From a candidate division TM6 bacterium SOIL31 (GTDB taxonomy: Bacteria; Babelota; Babeliae; Babelales; Vermiphilaceae), in assembly GCA_001468865.1 (NCBI GenBank), contig LDIY01000006.1, positions 21,233 to 85,232 of the forward strand: a DNA stretch of 64,000 nt. Reading direction: 5' to 3'. The position numbers and the translations under genes are program-made. Below are positions 1 to 8,897 of this stretch, piece after piece; the first letter of the stretch is position 1, and the number at the start of each line of letters is the position of its first letter. The notes under the pieces were generated by a model. That model searched no databases. It was not told the DNA's origin and worked only from the letters and a program-made list of their open reading frames with translations.

Positions 1-2
1 CA

Positions 3-227
3 TTCTCACTATCAGCAGTAATGACGCCAGCAGAAAAGATGAGAGCTTTAAGAACACAAAAAGCGAACCTTCTTGCAATAGGACAGCCCATTATATTCAC
101 TCCACAGGCAAACAACTTTGAACAAATGAAAGAATTTATCTCAAGAGACCTTGAAGGCATCAGAAGAGATGTAAGAGCGCTTGCAGAAACTGAACGCGTG
201 CTGATTGAAATAATGGAAAACATGTAA
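3..227 (+). CDS. C-terminal part of a protein cut by the window edge
   Basis: The frame is open from the first bases of the window through to the stop, so the annotated part is probably the C-terminal 74 or so residues of a longer gene. An internal ATG at position 21 could also start a 68-residue protein, but no ribosome site can be judged there. The visible part is charged and helical (ISRDLEGIRRDVRALAETER) and looks like a short coiled coil. The gene is followed after 22 bases by another gene on the same strand. I do not recognise the family. Confidence 0.5.
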   Translation, partial: FSLSAVMTPAEKMRALRTQKANLLAIGQPIIFTPQANNFEQMKEFISRDLEGIRRDVRALAETERVLIEIMENM

Positions 228-249
228 AGAAGAATTTAAGGAAGTTCTA

Positions 250-831
250 ATGAAAAATATGACTATAATTTTTGCTCTTACCTTATTCACTTTCACGTAT
301 GTTATACCTGCAGCCCAAAAAAAAACGAACGTAAATAAAAAAATTACTAAAAAGCAGTCTCAAGCACAAAAAAAATCTCGCAAACAAACAAAAACTACTC
401 AAAAAAAAGAACCTCAAGCTAATCAACTGAAGAGTACAAGTGGCCTCACGCAAGAAGAATTCGAAAATCTATCTGATCCATTAGCTACATCTACGCAACC
501 TACCCGATCACCAAATTCACCTATGCCAGGCCAAAAAAGCATGGGGCAAACATTACGATCTCAGCAAGTACAACAAACACAACCAACAACAAATCAAAGT
601 GGCTTAACAAAAGAAGAATATGATATCCTTTCTCGTCCGCTCGAAGCGCCCATGCAACCTACCCGATCGCCAAATACTCCAATGCCAGGACAAAAAAGCA
701 TGGCTCAAACACTACGCCCTCAGCAAAAACAACAACAAATACCACAACCAATTGAATCTCAAGCTAATCAATTTTATGGCATAAGCGGATTAACCGATGA
801 AGAACGTGCAGCTCTCCAGGGTGCTCTCTAA
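250..831 (+). CDS. exported Lys/Gln-rich protein with an internal duplicated segment
   Basis: A 193-residue protein. Residues 1-21 form a signal peptide (short basic start, hydrophobic core, cleavage near PAA). A Lys/Gln-rich stretch follows (about 24-55). The rest is a repeat: a segment starting SGLTxEE (about 64-115) recurs (about 117-168), each copy containing QPTRSPN(S/T)PMPGQKSM. A third, shortened SGLTDEE copy ends the protein. A purine-rich site (AAGGAAG) precedes the ATG. Function unknown. The composition suggests a disordered, probably nucleic-acid- or surface-binding protein, which is inference. Confidence 0.75.
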   Translation: MKNMTIIFALTLFTFTYVIPAAQKKTNVNKKITKKQSQAQKKSRKQTKTTQKKEPQANQLKSTSGLTQEEFENLSDPLATSTQPTRSPNSPMPGQKSMGQTLRSQQVQQTQPTTNQSGLTKEEYDILSRPLEAPMQPTRSPNTPMPGQKSMAQTLRPQQKQQQIPQPIESQANQFYGISGLTDEERAALQGAL

Positions 832-860
832 TTCTTATATTTCTTATATCAATTCGTTAT

Positions 861-900
861 AAATAAAAAACCGCAGGTAAATCTGCGGTTTTTTTTGTTT
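861..900. terminator. bidirectional rho-independent terminator
   Basis: A 6-bp stem (CCGCAG/CTGCGG) with a 6-base loop, preceded by an A run and followed by a T run. It lies between two convergent genes (ends at 831 and 901) and fits both, although the T tract reaches the stop of the minus-strand gene. Confidence 0.85.
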
Positions 901-2775
901 TTAACTCTGACTTGCTTCCCACTCAGCCATCGCACTTTTCAATTCTTTTTGAAGATCAACTAACTTTTTCTGAGCGTCATTGAATTTTGGCGTACCAAAT
1001 ACCAAGTCAGCGAAGCTATTTTCTGTTCTACTGATTTCATGCTCAAGTTTTTGTATTTTACGCTCAAGCGCTTTTATATCGGATGAAGATAAAACCACTT
1101 TTTTTTCAGCTACGGGTCCAGGTTGATTTTTATCTATTTTCTTTGGAACAAATTCTTGTGTTGCTGCGGATTTTTGTATCTCTTGATTTTTTTGATACAG
1201 ATATAACTCATAATTACCTTGATATTCTTTTGCGCCATCAACACTCAATTCAACAATATCTGTTGCAAGTTTATTTACAAAATCCTGATCATGCGAAACA
1301 AAAAGAATAGTACCAGGATATGCATTTAAAGCAGTAAGCAAAATATCTTTTGATTGAATATCCAAATGGTTAGTGGGTTCATCAAGCAGCAACAGATTAG
1401 CATTCTGCAATAATACTTTAATCATACCCACGCGGTTTTTTTCACCACCACTAAGTACACCAACCTTTTTATTGATTGAATCTTTGGTAAATAAAAATGA
1501 ACCGGCAAATGCTCTGATTTTCTGCTCAGTCGCTTTGGGACAACTTTCAGTGATGTTTTCTAAAATAGTTTTATTAAGCATCAACGATGCAGTTTGATCC
1601 TGATCAAAAACGGTATAATGCACGTTATAACCCACCGTTATGGCACCGGTTTGGAGTGGTAACTTTTGTGCAATTAAATTAAACAATGTTGTTTTACCCA
1701 CACCATTTGCAGCAACGAGTGCAATTTTTTTTCCACGCTGCACTTCAAAAGAAACATTCTTGAATATTTGTTTTTCCCCAAACGAATGCGCAACATTTTC
1801 AAGCGTAAGCACCACACTCCCTGCCTGTTGGATAGGAGGAAAGTTAAAATTAATATCTGGTTGGGCAGGCGGCAATTCTATGCGTTCAATTTTCTCTAAT
1901 TTTTTAACCATACTTTGCGCAACAGTAGCTTTACTTGCTTTAGCTTTAAAGCGATCAATAAATTCCTGTTTTTGCTTGATATCTTTCTGCTGATTTTTAT
2001 ATTGCATTTCTAACAATGCTTCATCATGGGCTTTTTGCGTTTCATAGTGATTATAATCACCCACATATAACTTACCTTGACCCCGTTCAAGAGCAAAAAT
2101 AACTTGGCAGAGTTGATTTAAAAAGTAACGATCATGGCAAACCAAGACAAACCCAAATGGCGCGCGTTTTAAAAATTGTAAAAACCATTCTTTGGCAACA
2201 ATATCCAAATGGTTGGTAGGTTCATCAAAGAGATAGAAATCGGCCTTTTGCAGTAACAATTTTGCCAAAACAATACGCATTTTCCACCCAACGCTCAAAT
2301 TTGCGACAGGCAAATCCAGCTGCTCCGGCTTAAAGCCTAAACCCATCAAGACTTTTTTTGCTTCTGCACGCATTGCTTCTTGGTCAACATGCAACAATTT
2401 TTCACACACAATAGCATAACGCTCAAGAAGTTCGTCTAAATCATCAGGGTTGGTATCCAACTGGGCCTCTATTGCCTTTTGATCTTCAAGCAAATCTGCC
2501 ACATAGGCAAAAGCTGTATAGGTCTCTTCCACGATCGATTTATCCGATTGCAAGACCACATCCTGAGAAAGATAGGCAATTGTTTTACCCTTTTGGATAC
2601 TCACTGAACCGCTATCGATCTGTTGTTGACCGGCAATTACCTTAAGTAAGGTAGATTTCCCTGACCCATTACGGCCGACGAGCCCGATTCGCTGGTGCTG
2701 ATCAAAAACAAAGGAAACATCGTTAAAAATGACCTGGTCGATCATTTCAAGGCATATATTGGAGCCATTAATCAT
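901..2775 (-). CDS. ABC-F family ATP-binding protein (duplicated ATPase)
   Basis: A 624-residue soluble protein with two ABC cassettes and no membrane segments. First cassette: Walker A GRNGSGKST (34-42), a degenerate signature LSVGW, Walker B and EPTNHLD. Second cassette: Walker A ANGVGKTT, signature LSGGEKNR, Walker B LLLLDEPTNHLD. The long charged linker between them and the C-terminal coiled coil (last ~70 residues) match the Uup/YheS/EttA type. ABC-F proteins act at the ribosomal E site to relieve stalled translation; the subfamily cannot be fixed by eye. The ATG follows an AGGAAG site. It is transcribed alone, away from the ankyrin gene at 2984. Confidence 0.93.
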   Translation of the reverse strand: MINGSNICLEMIDQVIFNDVSFVFDQHQRIGLVGRNGSGKSTLLKVIAGQQQIDSGSVSIQKGKTIAYLSQDVVLQSDKSIVEETYTAFAYVADLLEDQKAIEAQLDTNPDDLDELLERYAIVCEKLLHVDQEAMRAEAKKVLMGLGFKPEQLDLPVANLSVGWKMRIVLAKLLLQKADFYLFDEPTNHLDIVAKEWFLQFLKRAPFGFVLVCHDRYFLNQLCQVIFALERGQGKLYVGDYNHYETQKAHDEALLEMQYKNQQKDIKQKQEFIDRFKAKASKATVAQSMVKKLEKIERIELPPAQPDINFNFPPIQQAGSVVLTLENVAHSFGEKQIFKNVSFEVQRGKKIALVAANGVGKTTLFNLIAQKLPLQTGAITVGYNVHYTVFDQDQTASLMLNKTILENITESCPKATEQKIRAFAGSFLFTKDSINKKVGVLSGGEKNRVGMIKVLLQNANLLLLDEPTNHLDIQSKDILLTALNAYPGTILFVSHDQDFVNKLATDIVELSVDGAKEYQGNYELYLYQKNQEIQKSAATQEFVPKKIDKNQPGPVAEKKVVLSSSDIKALERKIQKLEHEISRTENSFADLVFGTPKFNDAQKKLVDLQKELKSAMAEWEASQS

Positions 2776-2915
2776 CAGTTACTTCCTACGACAAAAAATA
2801 GTATTTTCATATTCATTATATATAAACATATCATTAAAATTACTATTTGGATAGCCCAAAAACAGTCTTTAAACAGTTAAAAAAGCAGGTCAAAACAGCT
2901 TTTCTTCTGATTGTT

Positions 2916-2945
2916 TTGACTATTTGAAAATGAAAGATGTATGAT
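2916..2945 (+). promoter_or_regulatory. sigma-70-type promoter for the ankyrin gene
   Basis: TTGACT and TATGAT separated by 18 bases, about 40 bases before the ATG at 2984. Close to consensus and in the right place. It lies in the divergent gap between the ABC-F gene and the ankyrin gene. Confidence 0.6.
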
Positions 2946-2983
2946 TATCTATAAATACAGATTTCCCTACCAGAAGGATTTTT

Positions 2984-4000
2984 ATGAAAACTTTTATAAA
3001 ATATTACTTTTTTATGGTACTTATATTCTTTGGCAACGCGATTGTTCAAGCAATGGAACCGAAAGAAAAAAAACCTAAAAAAAAGAGCGCGCTCACCACA
3101 AGACTATTGCAAAGCTTGAGCCAAAACATTTTGAACATCTTGGCTAGCAAAGAATTACCACAGAGACAAGCAGCACTTCAAAACTTACAACAAGATCCTT
3201 TCTTCTTCAATGAATTACCGAAAGATCTACGTGAAAAAATTTTAGGATTACTTATCGCGGGTGCCACTGCCGAAACATTAGAACTTGCGGCATACACCAT
3301 CAATGCGCTTTCTTTAGTTGATCATCAATTCAATACGCTCTTCAATGATCCTAAATTTTGTCTTCAGATCATAAAAAGTCTCTCTCAGCGATTTAATTGT
3401 TCAAATTTCACTGCATGTTTTGTGCTCAAAATGCCTCAAGCAAAATTTCAACTTAAGCTCCAAACAGATTTTTTTAAAATGTGCCAACATCGATCGCCCC
3501 AATTAATAAACTTTCAAACATTATGCTCGAAAGGCCTCGATATAGAATTTACTTACACTCATCAGCTCCAAGAACTAACTCCCTTAATGGTCGCAGCGCT
3601 ATTCGATAACACACGAATGTTTTCTTACCTTATAGAGGCTGGAGCAGACATCAACCATGCTAATAAAAACGGAACAACACCACTTATGATTGCAATGACT
3701 GTCGAACATACGGAATTATCCTCCTCCTTTAAAGATCTTCCACTCATCATAGAATTACTTCTTGCCCAACCTAAACTTGCAATTAATCAAAAGAATATAA
3801 ATGGTGATACTGCGCTTATGATTGGTATCAGAAAAGGCAGCGATGTTTCTAAATTAAAACTTCTGCTCGATGCTGGAGCAGATCCAGAAATTCAGAATAA
3901 CAATGGTGAAACAGCTCTTACCATTGCACAAGAAAGAGGCGATCCTAGAATTATTGAGATGATTAAAGATGCTATTGCAAAAAAACATGCAAAAAAATAA
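2984..4000 (+). CDS. exported F-box-like / ankyrin-repeat protein
   Basis: A 338-residue protein. Signal peptide 1-23, predicted cleavage right before MEPKEKK. Residues about 77-122 read like an F-box (LPKDLREKILGLL, then a helix ending NALSLVDHQFNTLFND). A linker (about 129-165) contains LSQRFNCS and AKFQLKLQ. Ankyrin repeats fill about 197-330 (TPLMVAAL, AGADINHANKNGTTPLM, NGDTALMIG, AGADPEIQNNNGETALTIA). The same order occurs in the genes at 6216 and 10918. F-box plus ankyrin is the layout of some host-directed effectors such as Legionella AnkB. Here a Sec-type signal is present, so the route out of the cell is unknown. The F-box call is by pattern only. AGAAGGA precedes the ATG. Confidence 0.8.
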   Translation: MKTFIKYYFFMVLIFFGNAIVQAMEPKEKKPKKKSALTTRLLQSLSQNILNILASKELPQRQAALQNLQQDPFFFNELPKDLREKILGLLIAGATAETLELAAYTINALSLVDHQFNTLFNDPKFCLQIIKSLSQRFNCSNFTACFVLKMPQAKFQLKLQTDFFKMCQHRSPQLINFQTLCSKGLDIEFTYTHQLQELTPLMVAALFDNTRMFSYLIEAGADINHANKNGTTPLMIAMTVEHTELSSSFKDLPLIIELLLAQPKLAINQKNINGDTALMIGIRKGSDVSKLKLLLDAGADPEIQNNNGETALTIAQERGDPRIIEMIKDAIAKKHAKK

Positions 4001-4011
4001 AAGGCTATCTT

Positions 4012-4701
4012 TTATTTGCCAAACATTTTGCGGCACGTATCGTAATAAGTACGTGCCCTTTCTAAATCGTGCATAGAAATATCTGGCCACATACAATCAA
4101 GAAAATATAATTCACTATATGCACACTGATAAAGTAAAAAATTACTTAGCCGATGTTGCGCACCGGTCCGAATAATTAAATCGGGAGGCGGAGTGTCTGT
4201 TGTCCACAAATTATTTTCAAAAACTTCTAGTGTGATATTTTCAGCATTAATTCTGCCCTCTGCAACCTGCTGCGCAATCCTTTTTGTGGTATCCACTATT
4301 TCTTGCCGACCACCATAGCACAGCAAAAAATTAACCTGCAAAGCAGAACAATCGGCCGTTTCTTGTTCAATTCTTTCACAAAGCGGCTGCACGGTGGCGG
4401 GAAACAACGTACGATCGCCAACAAATTTCATGCGAACATTTTTACGTTTAAATTCTTCAAGCTCGCGTGCTGCTTCGTGCGCAAGCACTTCAAATAAATA
4501 ATGCTGCTCATGAGGGGATCTATTTTTTAAATTTTCAGTAGAATAGGTATACAAAGAAAGGTATGATATTTTTTTGCTCAAGCAAAAATCGATTACTAAT
4601 TTTACCGCATCTAAACCTTTGCGGTGACCAAGAAAAGAGAGCAACCCTTGTTGGGTTGCCCATCTGCGATTACCATCCATTATACATGCAAGGTGAGTCA
4701 T
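4012..4701 (-). CDS. uppS: isoprenyl transferase (undecaprenyl diphosphate synthase)
   Basis: A 229-residue cis-prenyltransferase that condenses isopentenyl diphosphate units into the C55 carrier for cell-wall precursors. Motifs in order: MDGNRRWA with the catalytic Asp (residue 8), GHRKG, YTYSTENLKN, LLCYGGRQE, and RLSNFLLYQCAYSELYF followed by WPDI. The usual RTSGE box reads RTGAQ, so two conserved positions differ. The ATG overlaps the stop of the upstream membrane-protein gene (ATGA), which decided the start. A GTG four codons earlier (4713) is possible. No clear ribosome site is present, which suits translational coupling. Confidence 0.92.
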   Translation of the reverse strand: MTHLACIMDGNRRWATQQGLLSFLGHRKGLDAVKLVIDFCLSKKISYLSLYTYSTENLKNRSPHEQHYLFEVLAHEAARELEEFKRKNVRMKFVGDRTLFPATVQPLCERIEQETADCSALQVNFLLCYGGRQEIVDTTKRIAQQVAEGRINAENITLEVFENNLWTTDTPPPDLIIRTGAQHRLSNFLLYQCAYSELYFLDCMWPDISMHDLERARTYYDTCRKMFGK

Positions 4702-5354
4702 TTTATTGCACACACCAATTCTTTTTCACGAACGTTCGCTAAACTATCTATTTTTCCAAAAATAAATTCAATCACTCGGTATACCATAACCATACCCAAC
4801 GCAAATAGTGTACGCTCCATTAAAACCACCGGTATAAGTCCCAACCACATTGCAGCCGTCATCGGTACGGTATAACACCAAATTACTGAACCAACTGCAT
4901 GCGCCACGAACGTGCTGCCTAATGCAGTCAAAAAGAGTGAATTGTGGGGAATAAAATAGATAACAACAGGAATAAGCCAATAGAATGAATAAACAAATGC
5001 TTGCGCACCCACAGGGTGAATGATAAATAGTCCCATGCAAGCAAGAGGCAACAACAGCCTCATAGCATAGTGTTGGGTACTCCAATACAGTGACGCACAA
5101 AACCCTGGAATACACATCGCCAAAAAGCTCAAGGAAACTGTTTTAAAAAACAAAAGATGTAACAACTGCCGCATCACAAAAACTAATCCAGCACCTATAA
5201 CCCCACCAAAAGCACCTGCCAATGGCAAAACACAGTTAACGCCAGAAAAAAATATCATCTGAGAACCAACCAAAAAACTTATTTTTATGAGTCCTGAAAG
5301 TTTGAAAATACCAGCATAGGATGCTGCTTTAAAAGAATTTGTCATTATTTTCAT
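4698..5354 (-). CDS. multi-pass membrane protein of unknown family, upstream of uppS
   Basis: A 218-residue very hydrophobic protein with about six membrane helices. Helix ends carry HPVGAQAF, AHAVGSVIW and LIPVVLMERTLFALG. In many bacteria uppS neighbours cdsA, but the CdsA C-terminal signature is absent and the protein is short. I therefore do not call it phosphatidate cytidylyltransferase. It could be a small transporter, for instance a substrate-binding membrane component, but nothing proves this. It is co-transcribed with uppS (4-base overlap). A TGGAG site lies 8 bases before the ATG. Confidence 0.75.
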   Translation of the reverse strand: MKIMTNSFKAASYAGIFKLSGLIKISFLVGSQMIFFSGVNCVLPLAGAFGGVIGAGLVFVMRQLLHLLFFKTVSLSFLAMCIPGFCASLYWSTQHYAMRLLLPLACMGLFIIHPVGAQAFVYSFYWLIPVVIYFIPHNSLFLTALGSTFVAHAVGSVIWCYTVPMTAAMWLGLIPVVLMERTLFALGMVMVYRVIEFIFGKIDSLANVREKELVCAIK

Positions 5355-5424
5355 GATCTAAACTCCACTTGAACTTTGATACAACTTATAACCAATTATA
5401 CCACAGGAATGGAACATGAAAAGA

Positions 5425-6087
5425 TTAATCAATCTCACATTCTCCCCGCACAAAACAAAACGCTTTATAAGGATCATCGGTAATACTAAATAATTGTACC
5501 TGCTCATCTGTTATCAAATTATGAGTAACCATTTCATTCGTTATCCATTCATAAAAAGGCTTCCAATATTCCTTTCCCACCAAAACGATGGGAACCTTTT
5601 TCATTTGTTGTGTTTGGATTAGTGTCAAAACTTCTGATAATTCATCTAAGGTGCCAAAGCCACCGGGAAAAACAATAAAACCACTTGAATATTGCGTTAA
5701 CAACCATTTACGTGCAAAAAAATAATCCATCGTAAAATATTCTTGCACGCAGGTATTTTTAGGTTCGGTCAAACCATGAACGCCAATACCAATACTTGTT
5801 ATTTTAGATTTATCTCCGCCCTTCAGCACCGCCCCACAATTAGCCGCTTCCATAATCCCCGGGCCACCGCCCGTTAACACGGAAATTCCTTGCTCAACCA
5901 ATAATGCAGCAACCTTATTGGCTTGATGAGCATATCGATCAGTTTGAGCCAACTTTGAACTACCGAAAATAGAAATTATTGGATGAGGTAATTTTGAGAC
6001 ACGCCACGCACCATAAACAATTTGCCAAAAAACGCGTAAAAAATGCCATGCGAGCGTACAACACATTTGAATTCTTTTAAGTACCAT
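5425..6087 (-). CDS. LOG-family nucleotide-binding protein (TIGR00730 type)
   Basis: A 220-residue Rossmann-like protein with both family signatures: GGGPGIMEAAN (73-83) and PGGFGTLDEL (141-150). Relatives hydrolyse nucleoside 5'-monophosphates to free base and ribose 5-phosphate (cytokinin-activating enzymes, YgdH/PpnN type). The older name 'lysine decarboxylase' is wrong for the family. The start was set at the ATG preceded by AAAGGAGAGAG; an upstream in-frame start at 6126 has no such site. A hydrophobic, aromatic stretch at residues 9-28 might associate with the membrane, which is unusual for the family. It is divergent from the gene at 6216. Confidence 0.88.
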   Translation of the reverse strand: MVLKRIQMCCTLAWHFLRVFWQIVYGAWRVSKLPHPIISIFGSSKLAQTDRYAHQANKVAALLVEQGISVLTGGGPGIMEAANCGAVLKGGDKSKITSIGIGVHGLTEPKNTCVQEYFTMDYFFARKWLLTQYSSGFIVFPGGFGTLDELSEVLTLIQTQQMKKVPIVLVGKEYWKPFYEWITNEMVTHNLITDEQVQLFSITDDPYKAFCFVRGECEID

Positions 6088-6215
6088 AGATTTACTCTCT
6101 CCTTTTTTTATTAAATTAAAGATCATCTATCATATCACGATACAATCGAATTATAGCATGATTAACATTCTTCTTTGTGATATATTCACTCAAATCAATA
6201 ATAAAGGAGCCTTTC

Positions 6216-7229
6216 ATGCAAAAAAGAATTTTACTTTTCTGTTTTATTACCAGCGCCATGCAGATCAATGGAATGAAACGACCACACGCGACAACCGCAG
6301 CACTTACTGCGCCAAAAAAGAGCTTTCGTAAAAAGGCGTATATTTCTACATCAATAACAACTTCAGAAGCTGAGAAACATACTATACTATTTGATATAGG
6401 ATTACTGCCGCCCGAGCTTCAAAATTCCATTATAAGCTATGCAAGCAAGCGCCCCAACGCGCCAAACCCAAAAACAGCGATCCAACTCATTTGTAACCTC
6501 ACTCTTATCAGTCCCCACCTAGCCCAACAAATGAAATCTTTATCTTACTGCGATGAAATCATTGATAACGTTGCCCATCAATATTGCTGCTCCCATGAAA
6601 CAATTGCAAAGTATCTCAATTCGCCTGCAGCAAATAGACGTTTAAGCTTACAATATCGATTAATGGATTTGTGCTTCAGTGACCCTAAAAACAGTAGGTC
6701 GAATAGTCGCCTAGAAAAACTTCTTGCCAAAGGTTGCTCTTTCACTTTTACCTATAACTATAAAACCGAGCAAAAAAATGCGCTGATGATATCATGCATC
6801 AACCCCCACGATATGCGATCTCTTTTTATTGAAAAAGGAGCTGATATTAATGCGGCAACTACGTATGGACAGACTCTTTTAATGAAGTTGACAACATATC
6901 CCGTCAATTATAATAAGGTGTATGAGCTTCTGAAAGACCCTCACCTTGACCCTAACAAACAAAATAAACGAGGAGAAACAGCGCTCTTATGCGCTCTACG
7001 TTATAGAAAAACAAGACATTATGACCCCCTCTTTGCCCATATAATAAAAAAACTTCTGAAACGTGGCGCTGATCCTGAATTACCTGATAAAAAAGGCATT
7101 ACTCCCCGAAAAATTGCTTTCGCCCGCGGAATCCGGTCTATCATTGATCTCATCGAGGAAGCAATCCTAAAAAAATCTCGTATCTTATCCCAACACCATC
7201 CTCTCTCCCCACAAAACCCTTTAAACTAA
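6216..7229 (+). CDS. exported F-box-like / ankyrin-repeat protein
   Basis: A 337-residue paralogue of the protein at 2984. The start is the ATG preceded by AAAGGAG (6203-6209). Signal peptide 1-19 ends before MKRPH. A basic, Thr/Ala-rich segment runs to about 55. An F-box-like motif follows (LLPPELQNSIISYAS, about 63-77, helix to about 110). The linker has YCCSHETI and ANRRLSLQ (about 117-146). A FTFTY motif precedes weak ankyrin repeats (about 195-325: KNALMISCI, KGADINAATTYGQTLLM, RGETALLCAL, RGADPELPDKKGITPRKIA). Predicted role: protein-protein contact outside the bacterial cytoplasm, possibly on host proteins. The F-box call is a pattern judgement. Confidence 0.78.
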   Translation: MQKRILLFCFITSAMQINGMKRPHATTAALTAPKKSFRKKAYISTSITTSEAEKHTILFDIGLLPPELQNSIISYASKRPNAPNPKTAIQLICNLTLISPHLAQQMKSLSYCDEIIDNVAHQYCCSHETIAKYLNSPAANRRLSLQYRLMDLCFSDPKNSRSNSRLEKLLAKGCSFTFTYNYKTEQKNALMISCINPHDMRSLFIEKGADINAATTYGQTLLMKLTTYPVNYNKVYELLKDPHLDPNKQNKRGETALLCALRYRKTRHYDPLFAHIIKKLLKRGADPELPDKKGITPRKIAFARGIRSIIDLIEEAILKKSRILSQHHPLSPQNPLN

Positions 7230-7379
7230 TAATCTATTTGAATATTTTATAGGTTTTATGGTATGCTATATTTGAAAATAGTATAGTTGCACCAATTGAA
7301 AAATTATAAAAAAAGCTCTAAGATTAAGCATTTTTTGATATACTTAATGCTTTAAAGCAGTTTTTTATAGGAATTACGG

Positions 7380-8882
7380 ATGAATAATACGCTTGGGTGG
7401 GTAAAAACTCTTTTTTATATCTGCTGCATTCCCGCACTTTTAATGAACATAAGCCCATTAGATGCGGCTAAAAAGCGAAAAAAGGCTAAAGATTTTTATG
7501 CTTCTCTGCATAATGATCCTCAACCTTTTGAAACACAAGAAACAGGCGATGAGACATGGATTACCATATTTGTCCATGGCATTATGAGCATTCAGCCGCA
7601 TTTAACCATACAAAACGTGATGCGTTTTGTCCGAGATGACGTTAAGGATACGGTATATTCTAAAACCGTTGAATATATGCGCTTAGATCCTTACTTCTAT
7701 CTTAATCAAGCAATGCAAGAGTTTGGTCTTAAAAAAATCGATATAAATGACCTTCAACCGGGACATGCTGCAAACGCTATTGCTCATATTTATGATGACG
7801 TAACCAAACTGGTCTCACCTGCAACCACCAGCCATTATTATACTTTTGGATGGTCGGGACTTTTGAGCCCTTCAGCACGCTATAATGATTCTATTAAACT
7901 CTTACAAGCCTTGCATGAAGAGCTTGAAAAAAACTATTGGCCACAGGGCATTTTTCCTAAAATCCGTTTGATTGGCTATAGTCATGGGGGCAATGTATGC
8001 CTTAATATTGCAGCAGCGCGGCAAAATACTATGCCGGATTCTCCGATTTCTATCGATGAATTGATATTGGTAGGCGTACCCATCCAAACAGAGACCGATT
8101 ATCTTTCTAATGACCCTATCTTTAAAAAGATATACCACTTCTTCTCTCAAACAGATCGCATACAACGCATAGACTTTTTCTCATTTAATCGCGTATTTTC
8201 TCGCCGCTATTTCCGAAATAGTAACAATTTCCGCGTTCCTAAGAAACTCATGCAGATCGATATGAAGTTTACCCGAAGCGCCCGCACATGCCACAATACT
8301 GCCAAAAGACGCGCTGCCATGACTGATTACAGCAAACCTGGTATTATTTCAGGTAAATCTCGCTTGCTCCGGGATTGCTCTCCTGGGCATCTTGAATTTT
8401 GGTTTTTTGGTTGGTCACCAAAGCATTATCGTGATAGCTTTGTGATGCACCCACTTCCTGCTTTCATTACTATTCCTTATATTTTGCATTACATTAAGCA
8501 AATCCGCAGTGATATTGTCACTCCTTATCCTATCACGGTGGATATACGACCGGAATTTGACACCATGCTCATAAAACAGCGAAAATATGCCAATTTTACT
8601 CATATATTCCCTTTCATCTCGCATGAAGAAATGGATAAATTATCTAAGATTGCGTATAAAGTGGCCATCGATAGTTCATTTGAAGAAGAATATTTACAAC
8701 ACGTAGAAGATGCTTTTGAGAAAGCAAAAGAGTATTTTCAAGTCTATGATGATCGCAAATCACGCAGTGGATCATATAAAAGAAACCGTCGTATGCGTAA
8801 GCGCAATTTGACCGGCAAAGAAGATCTAGAAAACTTGACCCTTAAAGAAGCATTAGAAGTTGAACCCATTATTCCCGCATAA
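7380..8882 (+). CDS. exported alpha/beta-hydrolase (lipase/esterase-like)
   Basis: A 500-residue protein. Signal peptide about 1-29 (cleavage near LDA), then a basic patch. The hydrolase core has the oxyanion strand IFVHG (64-67 region), a FGWSG motif (156-160) and the nucleophile elbow GYSHGGN with Ser201. An Asp follows in SQTDRIQ, and a candidate catalytic His in GHLEF. The C-terminal ~90 residues are charged and helical. Two shorter paralogues lie at 59571 and 60580 and share HG, FGWSG, (G/A)HSHG and QxxT blocks. The substrate is unknown; a lipid or ester is likely by fold. An AGGA site precedes the ATG. rsmA follows 15 bases after the stop. Confidence 0.82.
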   Translation: MNNTLGWVKTLFYICCIPALLMNISPLDAAKKRKKAKDFYASLHNDPQPFETQETGDETWITIFVHGIMSIQPHLTIQNVMRFVRDDVKDTVYSKTVEYMRLDPYFYLNQAMQEFGLKKIDINDLQPGHAANAIAHIYDDVTKLVSPATTSHYYTFGWSGLLSPSARYNDSIKLLQALHEELEKNYWPQGIFPKIRLIGYSHGGNVCLNIAAARQNTMPDSPISIDELILVGVPIQTETDYLSNDPIFKKIYHFFSQTDRIQRIDFFSFNRVFSRRYFRNSNNFRVPKKLMQIDMKFTRSARTCHNTAKRRAAMTDYSKPGIISGKSRLLRDCSPGHLEFWFFGWSPKHYRDSFVMHPLPAFITIPYILHYIKQIRSDIVTPYPITVDIRPEFDTMLIKQRKYANFTHIFPFISHEEMDKLSKIAYKVAIDSSFEEEYLQHVEDAFEKAKEYFQVYDDRKSRSGSYKRNRRMRKRNLTGKEDLENLTLKEALEVEPIIPA

Positions 8883-8897
8883 AGGTCTAAAAAAACA

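Noticed and set aside
4698..5354. Assignment as cdsA because of its place by uppS
   Set aside because: The CdsA C-terminal signature and typical length are missing.
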